This document shows, in pieces, positions 1 through 10,489 of a stretch of DNA of 64,000 nt. Source of the stretch: Diaporthe sp. PMI_573. Lineage: Eukaryota > Ascomycota > Sordariomycetes > Diaporthales > Diaporthaceae. The notes under the pieces are model-generated. The model made no database searches, was not told the origin of the DNA, and worked only from the letters and a program-made list of their open reading frames with translations. Within the stretch, counting starts at the first letter, position 1; each line of letters starts with the position of its first letter. The DNA is taken from assembly GCA_021399435.1 (NCBI GenBank), contig JAJTUP010000038.1, positions 62,001 through 126,000 of the forward strand, given 5' to 3'. The translations under genes were made by a program, and so were the position numbers.

Positions 1-856
1 CAGGACTTATAGAGATGCGACCTGGAGAAGTGAGTCTAGGTGGAGGCGCGCGCACAGAGCATGGCCACCTCTTGAGACCAAGGTGTTGGTTGATTGCTAA
101 ATTTGGAAAGATGGGGGCCAATGGCAGGTCTGGAATCTGTTGTTGGTATGTGTGTGTGGTGGAGTGGGGGGTCTCCACAGGTCTCTCGCCTGCGGCGCAG
201 TACTGCAACGCTGGGGGCGTTTGGGGAGATTGAATGTCGACCGGAGATTTGGCAACAGCTGCCACCGCAACGGCTGTGGAGAGGCTGAAAATACGCTTCC
301 AGTGATAGACTTCCAATTTCGGCACTTATTAAGGTATATATGTATCCTTCATTAGTGAAAGGAACTTGTATTACCTGACAAAGGGGACTTTTGTATGTAA
401 ATAGCATGGGAAGGTCCCGTAGGTCAGGTAGTCTGAATTAACTTTATCCACACTCAAATTCTTAGAGAGACCAAGCAGGCAATGCAGATAGTTCATGATT
501 GCATATTACATTCTATTGAACATGGACTTGAAGTCTGTCAAGTTGATTGTCGACAGGAAGGTATGGAACGATACAGATCGGAATCTGCACTACATAGCCT
601 GATTGGTTGAAATGCGAACCAACAGCCAACAAGTGAACCAACAGACTTCACACGCCCTGAATTCTGCCGGGCATTTCCCACACCGCCTACAGACCTTAAT
701 AACGCGAAAGCTGGCATCCACAGGTCAGTGAAGTGATTTTTCTCGCCGCGAAAGTAAAGGACACACGCATAAGAAGCCGAAATCAACTTGATATAAGCTT
801 GCCGATATATATATATATATTGTTGACATCGAAGCCTATAGTACATCTACTGTGCC
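1..856. other. Intergenic, no credible gene
   Basis: Short open frames on both strands here have no recognisable domain and no convincing splice structure. The only structured element seen is an AT dinucleotide run near its right end. The stretch lies upstream of the HET pseudogene and may contain its former promoter. Confidence 0.5.
805..821. repeat. (AT)8 microsatellite
   Basis: A simple alternating A/T run of about 17 bases, directly upstream of the HET pseudogene start. Its position about 40 bases before the ATG could make it part of an old promoter, but nothing more can be said. Confidence 0.8.
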
Positions 857-3030
857 ATGACCGCATCTATCTATGCCCTATTGCAAAATGATGGCCACGA
901 ATTCTGACTCCTGTCTCCTCAACCCTCCACCGACCGCCTGGCTTCTGTCCGATGCGAGCTAAACCGGGTGTCTTTTGACGATTGCAATCTTAAGTACAGG
1001 GCTCTATCTTATACTTGGGGCGACCTACTGGTAACGACACCGATCCTTGTGAATGGTGTGGACACGGAGGTTACCCTGAACCTGGAGGCAGCCTTGCGAC
1101 ATATTTGACAAACATTATATGCCGTGACTTTCTGGGTTGATGCGCTGTGTATTAACCAGGAAGACGTGGCCGAGAAAAATTGCCAGGTTGGGATGATGGG
1201 AGAGATATATGCCGGTGCTGAGCTTGTTATCGCTTGGCTGGGAAGTGCTACGGAGGACAGCGACCTTGCAATGAAATTGTTAGAAGGACTGTATGTGGGG
1301 GTGGAGAGTGAAGAAAGCCAACACAAATCGGTTGAAGAGGAGGGGCTGGACCACACAGGCGGCTCGATGCTTAATGATGAATAGAGGGACCATGCGCCTG
1401 TTAGTTGTCCAGAAGAAGACCTCACTGATGCCTCAGCTCAAATTGCTGCATCAGAGCTCGTTGCAACGATGACGGATCGCCAGCACCCCAGTCCCGCGGT
1501 ACTGGCCAATTCTGGGGATAATGCTCTGCTTGACACTGGAGACGACTATCATGACGATCATCACATCACAGACCAGTCTAGTACCTCCTCAACCAGTCAA
1601 GCTTCTAGCAGTCGCTGTTCGGACACGAGTTATTATGGCATTAACTGGCAGGATTTCATAAGGGAATCAGAACGACTCACAACGCGAGAGGCGCTTGCCA
1701 TGCCGAGATTGCTGGAAAGAAGCTGGTTTTCCAGGATCTGGGTGGTCCAGGAGGTACTGCTAGCGAAGAGGGTTATTTTCAAATGTGGCGACGCTGAGGT
1801 TTCCAAAGAGCAAATGATAAGCTACGTGCGGGGACTGGGTTGTTTTCTTATGCCTGCCCACGCTGTTCGACCATCACGGTTCCGTCGATCCCTTTTTTTC
1901 CGCCCTCACTCTTCTGGCAAACATTGGCAGCGTGGGAGTGAACAACGATGCGATGGACTATTTGTACGGCTACGGCACGCAAAAGGCGACCAAACCACAT
2001 GACCATATTTACGGTCTCTTAGGCATTATCCCAGAAAAAGACCGGGTGCTGCTTAGAGCGCCAGACTATGACCGCAGACCAGAAGATCTCTTTATGAGCG
2101 TGGCGACCAAGCTGATGCTGGCCTATAACTCCCTGATGCTTCTTGTTGCGGCCGGCATGCCCGCACCACTGACAGCACCGTCTTCGACAAAGATGGATCT
2201 GCCTTCTTGGGTTCCTGATTGGACGCGGCCGCTTCCGCACGGCCAGAGAAGAGAGTCGTTACTCCCCTACTCGGAAACCGAATTTCACTTCTCTGAAGAT
2301 TCGACGGACTTGACGCTCACTTGTTTTGAGATTGACAAAATTGAAAGTGTGAAACCAGTCCCTGGAGTAGCTCAGGGAAGAATGCCTATATGGCAAAGCG
2401 CTCCCGAGACAGAACGCACAAGAGATGGCCAAGGACCACCGCTACTTTAAAGAGTGATTGTGGCGTCTGCTTCTGGATGAAACGGAGTTGGAGCAGCTGG
2501 ACGACGAAAAGGGTTTTAAATTGGTTGCTGCTTTCTTCCAAGAGCTTGAAAACTATTGCATATCTCTCTGTCGAGATGAGATGAGCGATGTCTATAACGA
2601 AGCTGATTATCTTGTGGGCTTTCTTTACTGGATAGACGAGGAACGCGACGGACGTGTTGATGAAGATATCCTTGCGAAGGTTTTTAGCGCAGAGGTCGCT
2701 TAATTGTTTGTGGCATGGTACTACAGATAGTCTATAATAGACCTACAACGCTTCTACTTGCGTTACACCCTTTTTCGGTCGTTTCATTCAACTTATTCAA
2801 TGTTCAGAACTTGTAAGGGCTCATTTGGCATCACGGAAGCAGGGGCCGCGCCAGGTGACACCCTCTGTGTGGTGCCCACTTGTTGGGCGCCTCAGGTGCT
2901 TCGGAAAGTCGAATCTTCAAAATATATGCTGGTTGGGCCAACTGATGCGCTGGCCGGGACACTCAACGGGGAATTAGCACGAGGGGCGGAAAGGGGCGAG
3001 ATCACGGGGCAATCAATCACCTTAGTATAA
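857..3030 (+). pseudogene. HET-domain protein, decayed
   Basis: HET proteins trigger incompatibility-type cell death in fungi. Translation from the ATG at 857 gives the recognisable order of a HET protein: RALSYTWGD (near 1000), WVDALCINQED with MMGEIYAGAELVIAWLG (1130-1250), SWFSRIWVVQEVLLA (1720-1760), a DHIYGLLGI block (about 2000), a PSWVPDW block (2200-2225), and a C-terminal block ending near 3030 (PGDTLCVVP, YMLVGP). The frame is broken several times: TGA at 905 and 1106, TAG at 1382, a frame change around the T7 run at 1893-1899, another before about 2430, a stop near 2453, and stops between 2701 and 2730. The two TGA codons sit where HET relatives usually have Arg, consistent with CGA to TGA decay (inference). 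Some breaks could be unrecognised introns, but not all of them. No function is expected. Confidence 0.85.
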
Positions 3031-3256
3031 GACATGCATTCTAGCGCCATTATGCAGGCTGAACACATGATGCAGAGCCCGTAGTAGTAGATATATAATA
3101 AGAATGTTCCACAAAGCTCTGTCCCATTAGATTATTTGCAGTAGTAATACAGGCCTTCACGACCGAGATTCCCGGCTCTCGATTGGCAAAGACACGGCCG
3201 GGAGCTTGATTGCGGAATGACCAGTGGTTGGGATTTCGACGTCGAAAACTGTTGGC

Positions 3257-3563
3257 ATGTTCAAGCTCTTCGTTGTAGCCTGCACGTGCTTGGCCACCGG
3301 GTACTCGGCAGACACCGCCGTGAGTATTCCTGGGAAAGGTACTACTGCTCGAGTCACCGAAATACGGCATTCGTCGATATTATTTTCCCATCATGCTGAT
3401 TTTCTCGCTATATTTCTCTCTCAAGTACGTTGGGGGACTTGTGGCTTCCATAATTAGAGCATCAATAGAAGCTGCGGCACACCCATCCAACAACTGCAGG
3501 TGGCACAATATATTGGTCAATGTGTGCATGAAACTTCCTGCGTCAGTGAAGACTTACGACTGA
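3257..3563 (+). CDS. Candidate small secreted protein
   Basis: A short ATG frame begins with a hydrophobic stretch (MFKLFVVACTCLATGYSA) that looks like a signal peptide. A plausible intron runs 3320-3425 (GTGAGT...AAG), after which the frame continues to a TGA at 3561-3563. The product would be 66 residues: a 21-residue first exon, then a 45-residue part containing a short CRWHNILVNVC segment with two cysteines. The family is not recognised. The AAG acceptor is weak, and an unspliced reading ends near 3457 instead. The call rests on the leader peptide and the clean intron phase only, so it is tentative. Confidence 0.3.
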
Positions 3564-4083
3564 GACCCCGACTTTCTTTATGTCTGCTGAATCGATATGC
3601 TCTCCTTGCACTCATTCGAGCTCGGGGGCATGCTATCTTCGATGTAAAAAACGATGGTCGAGCCATTCCTCATGGAGCGTTTCGTGGGAACAATAACTTT
3701 AACGATGCGTTTCTCATATCCTAGCTCGATTATATCTTTGACCATAGTCTTGGTGCATGACTGTTCGAGTCCGCCCTGGCATCGTAGTGATGAACGATTT
3801 TGAGCTACAGTGCCGGGTGGTAATCGTCCTATTGAGGTGGCCTTTGTCGATTGTCTTGTTAATAGTAGTATTCTCAGCGCTGCTGCTTCACTCAGGTAGA
3901 TAGAAAAGACGCAATGAAATTGATTGAATTCAACGTTTTGCAAATTCACTCATTGACATGAGCAGACTGCCGGTTACCAAGTACCCTGCCCCATCCGAAT
4001 GACCTTGAGACCTTAGCAAGCTCCAAAAACAAACCACCACAGCGTGCCTGCGGCAGGCCCATATCCACCTTGCGCCAGTCTTC
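3564..4083. other. Intergenic, nothing supported
   Basis: A minus-strand open frame of about 120 codons lies between 3578 and 3949. It has no recognisable motif and no start or splice context that argues for a gene. Confidence 0.4.
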
Positions 4084-4590
4084 TCACTCGGGCATTTGCA
4101 TGTCTTGAGCGGCCACATCTGCCTCTTCCACGCGACTCCAGACGTTTCTCGGGTACTCTCTCGAAACGGGGTGCCGACGTCCGTGTTGTCCGGGACGATC
4201 TCCGACACAAAAGCGAATGAAAATCCAGACCGTGCCATCCGCCTGGCACACCGCGCAGCGGAGCGTGGCTCGTGCTCCGCATCCGTCACAGGGTACCGAT
4301 CTCCGACCGCTACGCACGGTCGTTCGGCCATCGCAATGGCGGCATACCATCATTTTGCCGGTGCCGACGCAGCCGTTGCAGTCTGCGCGGATATCGCGAT
4401 CAAGGAGCGTTGGGTTTAGGCCTTGGCCGTCACAGGTATGGTGGGCAACAGTCCTCCCAGTGCAATTGGGACAGTTCGTCGGCCGCCAAATGCCGCACGG
4501 AAAGTTGATGTCTCTGTTACACGATCGACATGGGGTTGGATCGGGGAAGGCAGGACCGGCCGGAGGGCCTTCAGCCGCGGAGGCACTCAT
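4084..4590 (-). CDS. CxxC-rich, DnaJ-type zinc-binding protein
   Basis: From the ATG at 4590 the frame gives 168 residues with at least six CxxC knuckles: CRSC, CPNC, CNGC, CRHC, CDGC and CAVC. The segment CNGCVGTGKMMVCRHCDG follows the CxxCxGxG spacing of the cysteine-rich zinc region of DnaJ proteins, but there is no J domain and no substrate-binding domain. The open frame extends upstream to 4791, but that part is not Cys-rich and reads like leader sequence, so the internal ATG is preferred. The last 40-45 residues look unlike the rest and could be a read-through intron. It is probably a zinc-binding protein; its substrate and pathway are unknown. Confidence 0.5.
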   Translation of the reverse strand: MSASAAEGPPAGPAFPDPTPCRSCNRDINFPCGIWRPTNCPNCTGRTVAHHTCDGQGLNPTLLDRDIRADCNGCVGTGKMMVCRHCDGRTTVRSGRRSVPCDGCGARATLRCAVCQADGTVWIFIRFCVGDRPGQHGRRHPVSREYPRNVWSRVEEADVAAQDMQMPE

Positions 4591-6206
4591 TGTGGCTTCC
4601 AATTTATGGAAGTATCTTGGATTTTCTGCTTGTCTCGTGTTGCGACCAACAGTGATGTTGGTCAAATCTTGTGGTCTTGAGAGTCTTGGGATTTCTGTGA
4701 GATGGAGCAGGAGGCGGCGAAGGTTTTTCTGTAAATAGTCTTCGTACGCATTGCTCACGGCAGGCCCCTCATCACAGCTCACGAGAGTCACGAAATTGTG
4801 CTTGTGTCTAAGAGTATGACTGAGTCCGGTTACACCTAATTTCCTATGGTCGTAGCTTCTTCCACTCGCTGATCCGAGGTGACAAGTAATTAGGATGAAA
4901 GGTCAACAGAGAAGAGAATATGACTCAACAAAACTGCTACGACAGTTTTAAAATTGAATCAAGAAAAGTGTGGCCACTTTCCCAACTTTGACAAGCGGTC
5001 TATCCGCCCACCTTCGATAATTGTCTGGCACAAGCAACACACAGAAGCAGCAATAGACAACTCGGAGGATCATGGCAAAGGAACCTTCGAGGAGTTTAGA
5101 GATGGGCAAACAACTTCCGAGCTGGACGGGCATTCGATGAATAAGATCCTTACGAGATCTCGGCGATAATGACTGCCCAGTCAATCCATATATTAAGAAT
5201 CAATTTTCAAAAGAAAAAGAAAAATTGCTCGGGTGTCCGCTACGCGGCCGCAGCATGAATACCTACCTAATGAGCCGACCGGGGCATTTCTCACTGCTCA
5301 ACCTCTTCGGGATCAACCTCCTGTGGAATAATCTCCTGTGGGGTATATACAGGTAGATAGGTAGAGTGTGTTCAAGCTACAGGGTACTCCGCAATGATGT
5401 GTTGCGACTTTCGAAGAGTTGATGGTGTTACTGCAATAATGTATGTGATATCCGGGAGAAAAAGTCCTGGATACCCTTCTTGCCTCATGGGGAGGGCCAA
5501 GTTGCTAGCCCAGCCTCGAAGAACCACGCCGTCACAACCATAGTCACATGCGCAATGGGCAGTCAGGAACACTGAGCGGAACATGAGAGCGCTGTGCCCG
5601 GAGTGGGGGGCCGGAACGCGCTTATTCCCCGCAACAAGCGCGCGTGCCTCGCGTGTGCCATCTATGAGGCGGGCGCCCTGTCGCTGAGAAGTGGGAGGCG
5701 CAGGCACTCCTAGGTCTGCCTTGGGAGGGCCTCGGATCTTTCTCCAGGCAGGGGGGAGAACGCTTAGCTGGAAAACGATGCTGACAGCCCCGGATTTGCA
5801 AGTCTCCATTCAGGAACTGCTCCCGCCTGGGAGAGCAGTCGTGGATGATAGACACCTGGATCATGGAGCGCAAGGCACTTGTTCCAGTGATTCACTACAC
5901 ACACCTCGGGGTGCTGTGGCCGCATAGCAGATATCCAAGCAAAGCTCGTTGGGTCGATGTATTTAACGGGTCGTCCCCGATCAGGTCACTTAACTTCTAT
6001 GAACATTTATTGATGCGTCATGGTAGCGAAATTTCACACATTCATGGCGGTGCGACTTAAGTCTTGTCTATACCTCATTGATTGTGAGGATTGTCAAAAG
6101 GTGATGCTCTGATGCAGCCCCTTGTGAGCTGATGATAATCGCATTGGAGAGACGGCTGTCTGCCGGTACGAAGGCTTCCAAGGTTGTTTGACAGAGCAGG
6201 GACGAG
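4591..6206. other. Intergenic, no credible gene
   Basis: Both strands contain open frames of 60-145 codons, the longest on the minus strand at 5372-5809. None shows a recognisable domain, a signal peptide or consistent splice signals. No repeats or RNA genes were seen. Confidence 0.4.
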
Positions 6207-6620
6207 TTAATTCAATGGCTCGATCAGATCCAGCTCAACATTGTTGATGTCAGAGTCATGGATGTTGAGGACCCGGCGTTCTCGGACGTCGGGACGGAAC
6301 ACGAGTACGGCGAAGAGTGGGCCCGGTTCGTTCTTCTCGCACACGAGGTTGCAGTTCATGCAAGGTCGCGTTGCTTCTGTGGGCACGGCTAGGCACGGTG
6401 TTAGGCGAGCTGCGAGCTGCCTTGCCCTTTCTCTTGCATGCCCTGTACCCATATTACCATAATATGGCCCATCCGAAAAGCTCGGATGCTGCGAGAATAA
6501 ACACGGCGAGAATCCGAAAACGCGGAGAGCAGCAGATGGGGTCTGATTGTCTGTCTCCAGATATCGCCTCACCGCCGCAGGCGCGATCTGGGGAAAGCTG
6601 GTGGACTGTTCCCCCATCAT
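6207..6620 (-). CDS. Uncertain small hypothetical protein
   Basis: The minus strand is open from the ATG at 6620 to the stop at 6207. A possible 81-nt intron (6377-6457, GTAATA...CCCACAG) keeps the frame; splicing it would give 110 residues. The last 50 residues, with CMNCNLVCEKNEPG and a mixed charged/hydrophobic end, look more protein-like than the surrounding open frames. No family is recognised. It may be a lineage-specific gene or a chance open frame. Confidence 0.25.
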   Translation of the reverse strand: MMGEQSTSFPQIAPAAVRRYLETDNQTPSAALRVFGFSPCLFSQHPSFSDGPYYGNMGTGHARERARQLAARLTPCLAVPTEATRPCMNCNLVCEKNEPGPLFAVLVFRPDVRERRVLNIHDSDINNVELDLIEPLN

Positions 6621-7434
6621 AAGTGTTTGTATGGATTACGGTAGCAGCGGCGGCGGGGCCTTCTACGGAGGAGCCAAGAGCTTACTGGATTTAAGGTGTG
6701 GTATGGTGGTAGTATGGTATGGGTTGGCCCCATTATATTGTGCAGGCATCGTGCAGATCTGCCGGTGACTGCCGGGGGGAGGGGGGCTGCTAACTAACTG
6801 CCCAGAGTTGTTAGGGCAGCTCACGGTGGGCTTAGTGAGGTGGCTCGCTAGGCCAGCTAAATTTGGAGTCTTCCCGTTGCCTTTTCTTTTTTTCTCCGCC
6901 TTTTTGTCTAAGGCCTGTCTGCCTGTAGAGGTCACCTGGACCTCGGGAGGATTTGGATACGAGAGTCGCAGTGTCGATCGTGTCCCACCCGCCCGCACCC
7001 AACACGAACTTTCGCACCGCCAGACAAACTCCACCCGTATAGTGCTTGCTCTTTTCGCCCCCGAACTAACGCGCCGGCCAACGGGCGGGCTGCAGTAGCA
7101 ACACGACTCTCTTCCTGTCTCTCGCTCCCTTATTCCCTCACCTTGACCTTGTCCTGGTGCGTGCTTACGGCCGAACCCCAGTTTCTCGGCAGGGTGTTTT
7201 CTCGCATTGGCCATGGCAGGGTGACCATGGCGATGGGCCTTGCTGCCGTGCTGGCCGTGTCCGATGGAGAACGTCCATATTCCCCAGCCCCAACTTTAGC
7301 GGATGACGGCCGCCAAGGGCTTCGGTGCGTGCCCTTCGGTGGATGAGCGAGACATCATACGTTGCGCTCGAGTGCTCACAAGGTTTCCTCGAGGGATGTA
7401 GAAGCTCGGGGTCACGGGTGGAGAGCGGAACTTG
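6621..7434. other. Upstream region of the cerato-platanin gene
   Basis: About 0.8 kb without a supported gene. Overlapping open frames on both strands are of low complexity. The TATA element and transcript start region of the cerato-platanin gene lie at its right end. Confidence 0.4.
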
Positions 7435-7444
7435 TATATATAAA
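7435..7444 (+). promoter_or_regulatory. TATA box of cerato-platanin gene
   Basis: TATATATAAA lies about 130 bases upstream of the cerato-platanin ATG at 7573. It is followed by an A/C-rich leader containing CACACCAACTCC-like runs, typical of strongly expressed filamentous fungal genes. The distance suits a transcript start near 7470. Confidence 0.5.
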
Positions 7445-7572
7445 GTTCGACTGCCGCTGCTGATGAGTCTGATTTGGAGAATATCATCATCTTCAACACC
7501 ATCTTCATTAATATAACCACTCGTTCTCACACCAACTCCAAACCACCCAATAACTCAAACCCAACCTTCAAA

Positions 7573-8052
7573 ATGCTCGCCAACATCCTCAGCATCTTCA
7601 CCCTGGCCACTGCTGCCACCGCCGTCACTGGTATGCCCAAACCACAACCCCAGCTTATATCCTTCCGATATAACTAACATCACCCCACAGTCTCCTACGA
7701 CACCGGCTACGACGACGCAGGCCGCTCCATGACCGCCGTCTCGTGCTCCGACGGCGTCAACGGCCTCATCACCCGCTACGGCTACCAGACCCAGGGCGCC
7801 ATCCCCCGCTTCCCCCACATCGGCGGCGCCGCCGCCATCGCGGGCTGGAACTCGGCCAGCTGCGGCACCTGCTGGCAGCTGAGCTACGGCGGGCGCACCA
7901 TCAACGTCCTGGCCATCGACCACGCCGCCGCCGGGTTCAATATCGCCCAGGCCGCCATGAACGAGTTGACGAACGGCCAGGCCGCCGCCCTCGGCCGCGT
8001 CGAGGCCACCGCCGTCCAGGTCGCCGCCGGTGACTGTGGTCTGCCATTCTAG
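7573..8052 (+). CDS. Cerato-platanin family secreted protein
   Basis: Cerato-platanins (SnodProt1, Sm1/Epl1) are small secreted cell-wall proteins with an expansin-like barrel that bind chitin oligomers and elicit plant defence. Exon 1 (7573-7630) encodes a signal peptide ([18 protein letters not shown]). A 60-nt intron (7631-7690, GTATGC...CACAG) follows, and exon 2 runs 7691-8052; the product is 139 residues. Family hallmarks are clear: [14 protein letters not shown] at the mature N-terminus, [44 protein letters not shown] and GDCGLPF at the end. All four expected cysteines are present (SCSD, SCGTCW, GDCG). Its length is normal for the family. It is a likely apoplastic or cell-wall effector/elicitor. 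Confidence 0.96.
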
Positions 8053-8413
8053 TAAGCTGGTGCACTCGTGCTGGTTTGGAGTTCGTGAGGAGATGATGAA
8101 GTCAGGGCGGAAAGTGGGAAGATGAAGATGGTGCATGAATTGGCGTTTTTTCTCTCCCCTTTTGGGATGATCTAATGATGGTATATATGATAATGTTTTG
8201 TCACATAGTAATGCATATTGAGGCGCGAACCAAGCCTTGAATTCTGACAACACCACTGTGCCCGACTTGCCGTGACCAAGAGTTTATCATTGTCTCCATT
8301 CAATCTCAGCCTTCGAAATCGCCCAGGGAATGGTAGACTCTCGAGACTGATTATGGACGCCGTTCTTCTGTCTGATGTCCTGGCCGTGGGGCCTGAGTCG
8401 ACACAGTGACATT
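8053..8413. other. Convergent 3' region
   Basis: A 361-bp gap between two genes whose 3' ends face each other. No gene is seen in it. An AT-rich stretch around 8175-8220 is a likely place for the cerato-platanin transcript to end. Confidence 0.4.
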
Positions 8414-9559
8414 CTAACAGAAGTGCCCAGGTCTTTGATCCAACACCTGCGGCGTCAACTCCAACTCGAGGGCTTGCAAAGTGCAATCTTGGATGAAGTC
8501 CGCGATGTCAAAGAGCATCTCCGCTGAGAACTCATGCCCAACGCCTGCGTATTCCCTGAAACGGACTGGTCCCATACCTAGAGCCGGGAGGAAGTCGACG
8601 GCTTCCTTGCCCTTGGTAATTTCGACCTTTTCATCATCCCGGCCATGGCTCATAGTGACTGGAGTGGTGCTCCTGGGCACACCAAGAGCCGTCGGCCGCC
8701 TTCTGGGCATCTCGATCTCAGCTCGCAACCATTCCAGGGCTGCAGTCACGGATCCTCCGGGGTCAATGCCGCCCGACGACTCCACAACACAATCCGGAGG
8801 ACCGGACCTGTCAAATGGGTCAAACCCAGCTTCATCTTCCTGGTCATTCCCAGATGCAGAGATCCTCACCTTGTCTCCTTCCCCGTCCAGCAGCTGACCT
8901 CTCATCTGGCTGATATAAGGCAGCCACCCGCACATCCCAACAACACCGCCCAGCCCATCCTCCCCTTCCCACAGCAACGAGGCGACCAGGCTCACCGCAC
9001 AGCCCTGGCTGATCCCGCCCAGTATGATATTGCGAGTACCGCCGACTACCTCCGCCTCCCGGGCGATCAGGCCGTGCAGGTAGGCCACCGTGCGGCCAAT
9101 CCCGGTGGTCTGCAGGCCTAGGTCGTAGCGGCTGTCCACCTCGTCCGCTGCGAAGCCCAGGTGCCAGTCGTCGAACCACTGGCGGATTATGCTGCGCTTG
9201 TAGACGGTGGCGCGATGCTTCGGCGCTGTGGGGAAGACGAACCTGGTGTGGGGGAGGGCATGGGCGAGCGTCGTGGGACGGTCGGGGTTGGGCAGTTTGC
9301 CCGAGACTCCATCACCAGCGGGAGGCTGGGCCCTTTGGTCGTGGTGGCAGGCTTCTGCTGTGCTTATCCTAGTGCTTGTGACTGGAAGAGCGGTGTTGAG
9401 TAGCGCAGGGCCGAACGTGTCAGCGCTTCCGCCGCGGCCGTGGAGGAGGATTACTGTATGCTTGTGTATCCCTGACGTTGGCTCGTATACCAGAGGCTCC
9501 GGAAAGGTATCCTCCACGGCCATTGTGGTAGTTGAGTGTGTCCACGTTGGACAAGTCAA
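8414..9559 (-). CDS. Acyl-protein thioesterase/carboxylesterase-like hydrolase
   Basis: This is an alpha/beta hydrolase of the phospholipase/carboxylesterase (abhydrolase_2) type, which hydrolyses thioesters or carboxylic esters. The features are VILLHGRGGSADTF near residues 36-49 (oxyanion side), the nucleophile motif GGISQG with Ser184, an Asp in MSHGRDDEKV (308/309) and His342 in AGVGHEFS, so the Ser-Asp-His triad is complete. It is intronless, with 381 residues from the ATG at 9559 or 369 from the second ATG at 9523; the second start fits the family better. It is longer than typical acyl-protein thioesterases (about 220-240 residues) because of insertions near 60-100 and 215-275. No signal peptide is seen, so it is probably cytosolic. 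Confidence 0.88.
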   Translation of the reverse strand: MTCPTWTHSTTTMAVEDTFPEPLVYEPTSGIHKHTVILLHGRGGSADTFGPALLNTALPVTSTRISTAEACHHDQRAQPPAGDGVSGKLPNPDRPTTLAHALPHTRFVFPTAPKHRATVYKRSIIRQWFDDWHLGFAADEVDSRYDLGLQTTGIGRTVAYLHGLIAREAEVVGGTRNIILGGISQGCAVSLVASLLWEGEDGLGGVVGMCGWLPYISQMRGQLLDGEGDKVRISASGNDQEDEAGFDPFDRSGPPDCVVESSGGIDPGGSVTAALEWLRAEIEMPRRRPTALGVPRSTTPVTMSHGRDDEKVEITKGKEAVDFLPALGMGPVRFREYAGVGHEFSAEMLFDIADFIQDCTLQALELELTPQVLDQRPGHFC

Positions 9560-10489
9560 AAAGGAGTCGCACTGAGTTCAGTGTGAAAGGGTTCCTAGCT
9601 CGGAAAATATAAATGTTGGTGAGAATTGAGTGGACAATAGCCCCGGAGCATTGGTGCTGCCGTGTTGCCGTCCTACACGAAACGACGGAAGGGAGCACGG
9701 ACGGGCGTCAGAGGTGTTGTTTGCTGCTTCCAGGCCGTGGTGTTGTCCAACAGCAATGGTTTGGATGGTGCGGTGAGTTGTCAAGCAGGACAAGCGAGCC
9801 TCCTGAACCGAATTGTTGGGATTCTCTGTGGCACTGTCTCCCTACCCCTCTACTTGTTCAGTACCACCGAGTGAACACATCGTCACCCGAATAACAATAG
9901 GTGCCCAGATGCACGCTATGATCGATGAAGTAAACGAAGTATTGTTGTGCTGATACTTGACGGGCGAACTGAACCAGGAAGACGGGCGCCTTCTTTTCTC
10001 TGAAATGTGATATATGTTTGGCTTTTGAAGAATGGACAACAAGTGACGGAAGGGTTGTCCCTTGGTCAGCTTTCCGGTAGCAGAGGCACACGGGTATCAC
10101 TGAGAGTTGGTGAGATGTGTCTGCAGTGTTTGCTGCTGCTGTTCAACGCAGACCAACAGAAAGCTGTGATAGCGTTTTGGGTTACCGCCTCGTGTACGTG
10201 TACTAGCTCGGGAGTCGGTAGGCAGGGGGTGGCTCTGCCCCAGACTAAGCTGCCCAATCAGCGGCCAGAGACGCCCCATGCCGACCCCAAAATGGGCTGT
10301 CACAAGCTCCCCTAGCTCCTGGACCCTGCCAGTTGCACTGCCATCGCCCACCGCAGCAAACAACGCTCCTTTCTCCCCGAGTCTCAAACCCGACCACGAC
10401 TCGAATCATCTCCTCTCATGTAGACGGAACCGACGTTACACTCTGGATCCCCAGGATCACAACAACCCCCAGAATACACAACAGCAGTC
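9560..10489. promoter_or_regulatory. Shared divergent promoter region
   Basis: About 930 bp separate the hydrolase (minus) from the RNase T2 gene (plus), so both promoters must lie here. No gene is supported inside. No clear TATA box was found for either gene. Confidence 0.4.

Noticed and set aside
3740..3800. tRNA-like T-arm (GTTCGAGTCC) at 3763
   Set aside because: No matching A-box, acceptor stem or anticodon arm at the right spacing was found.
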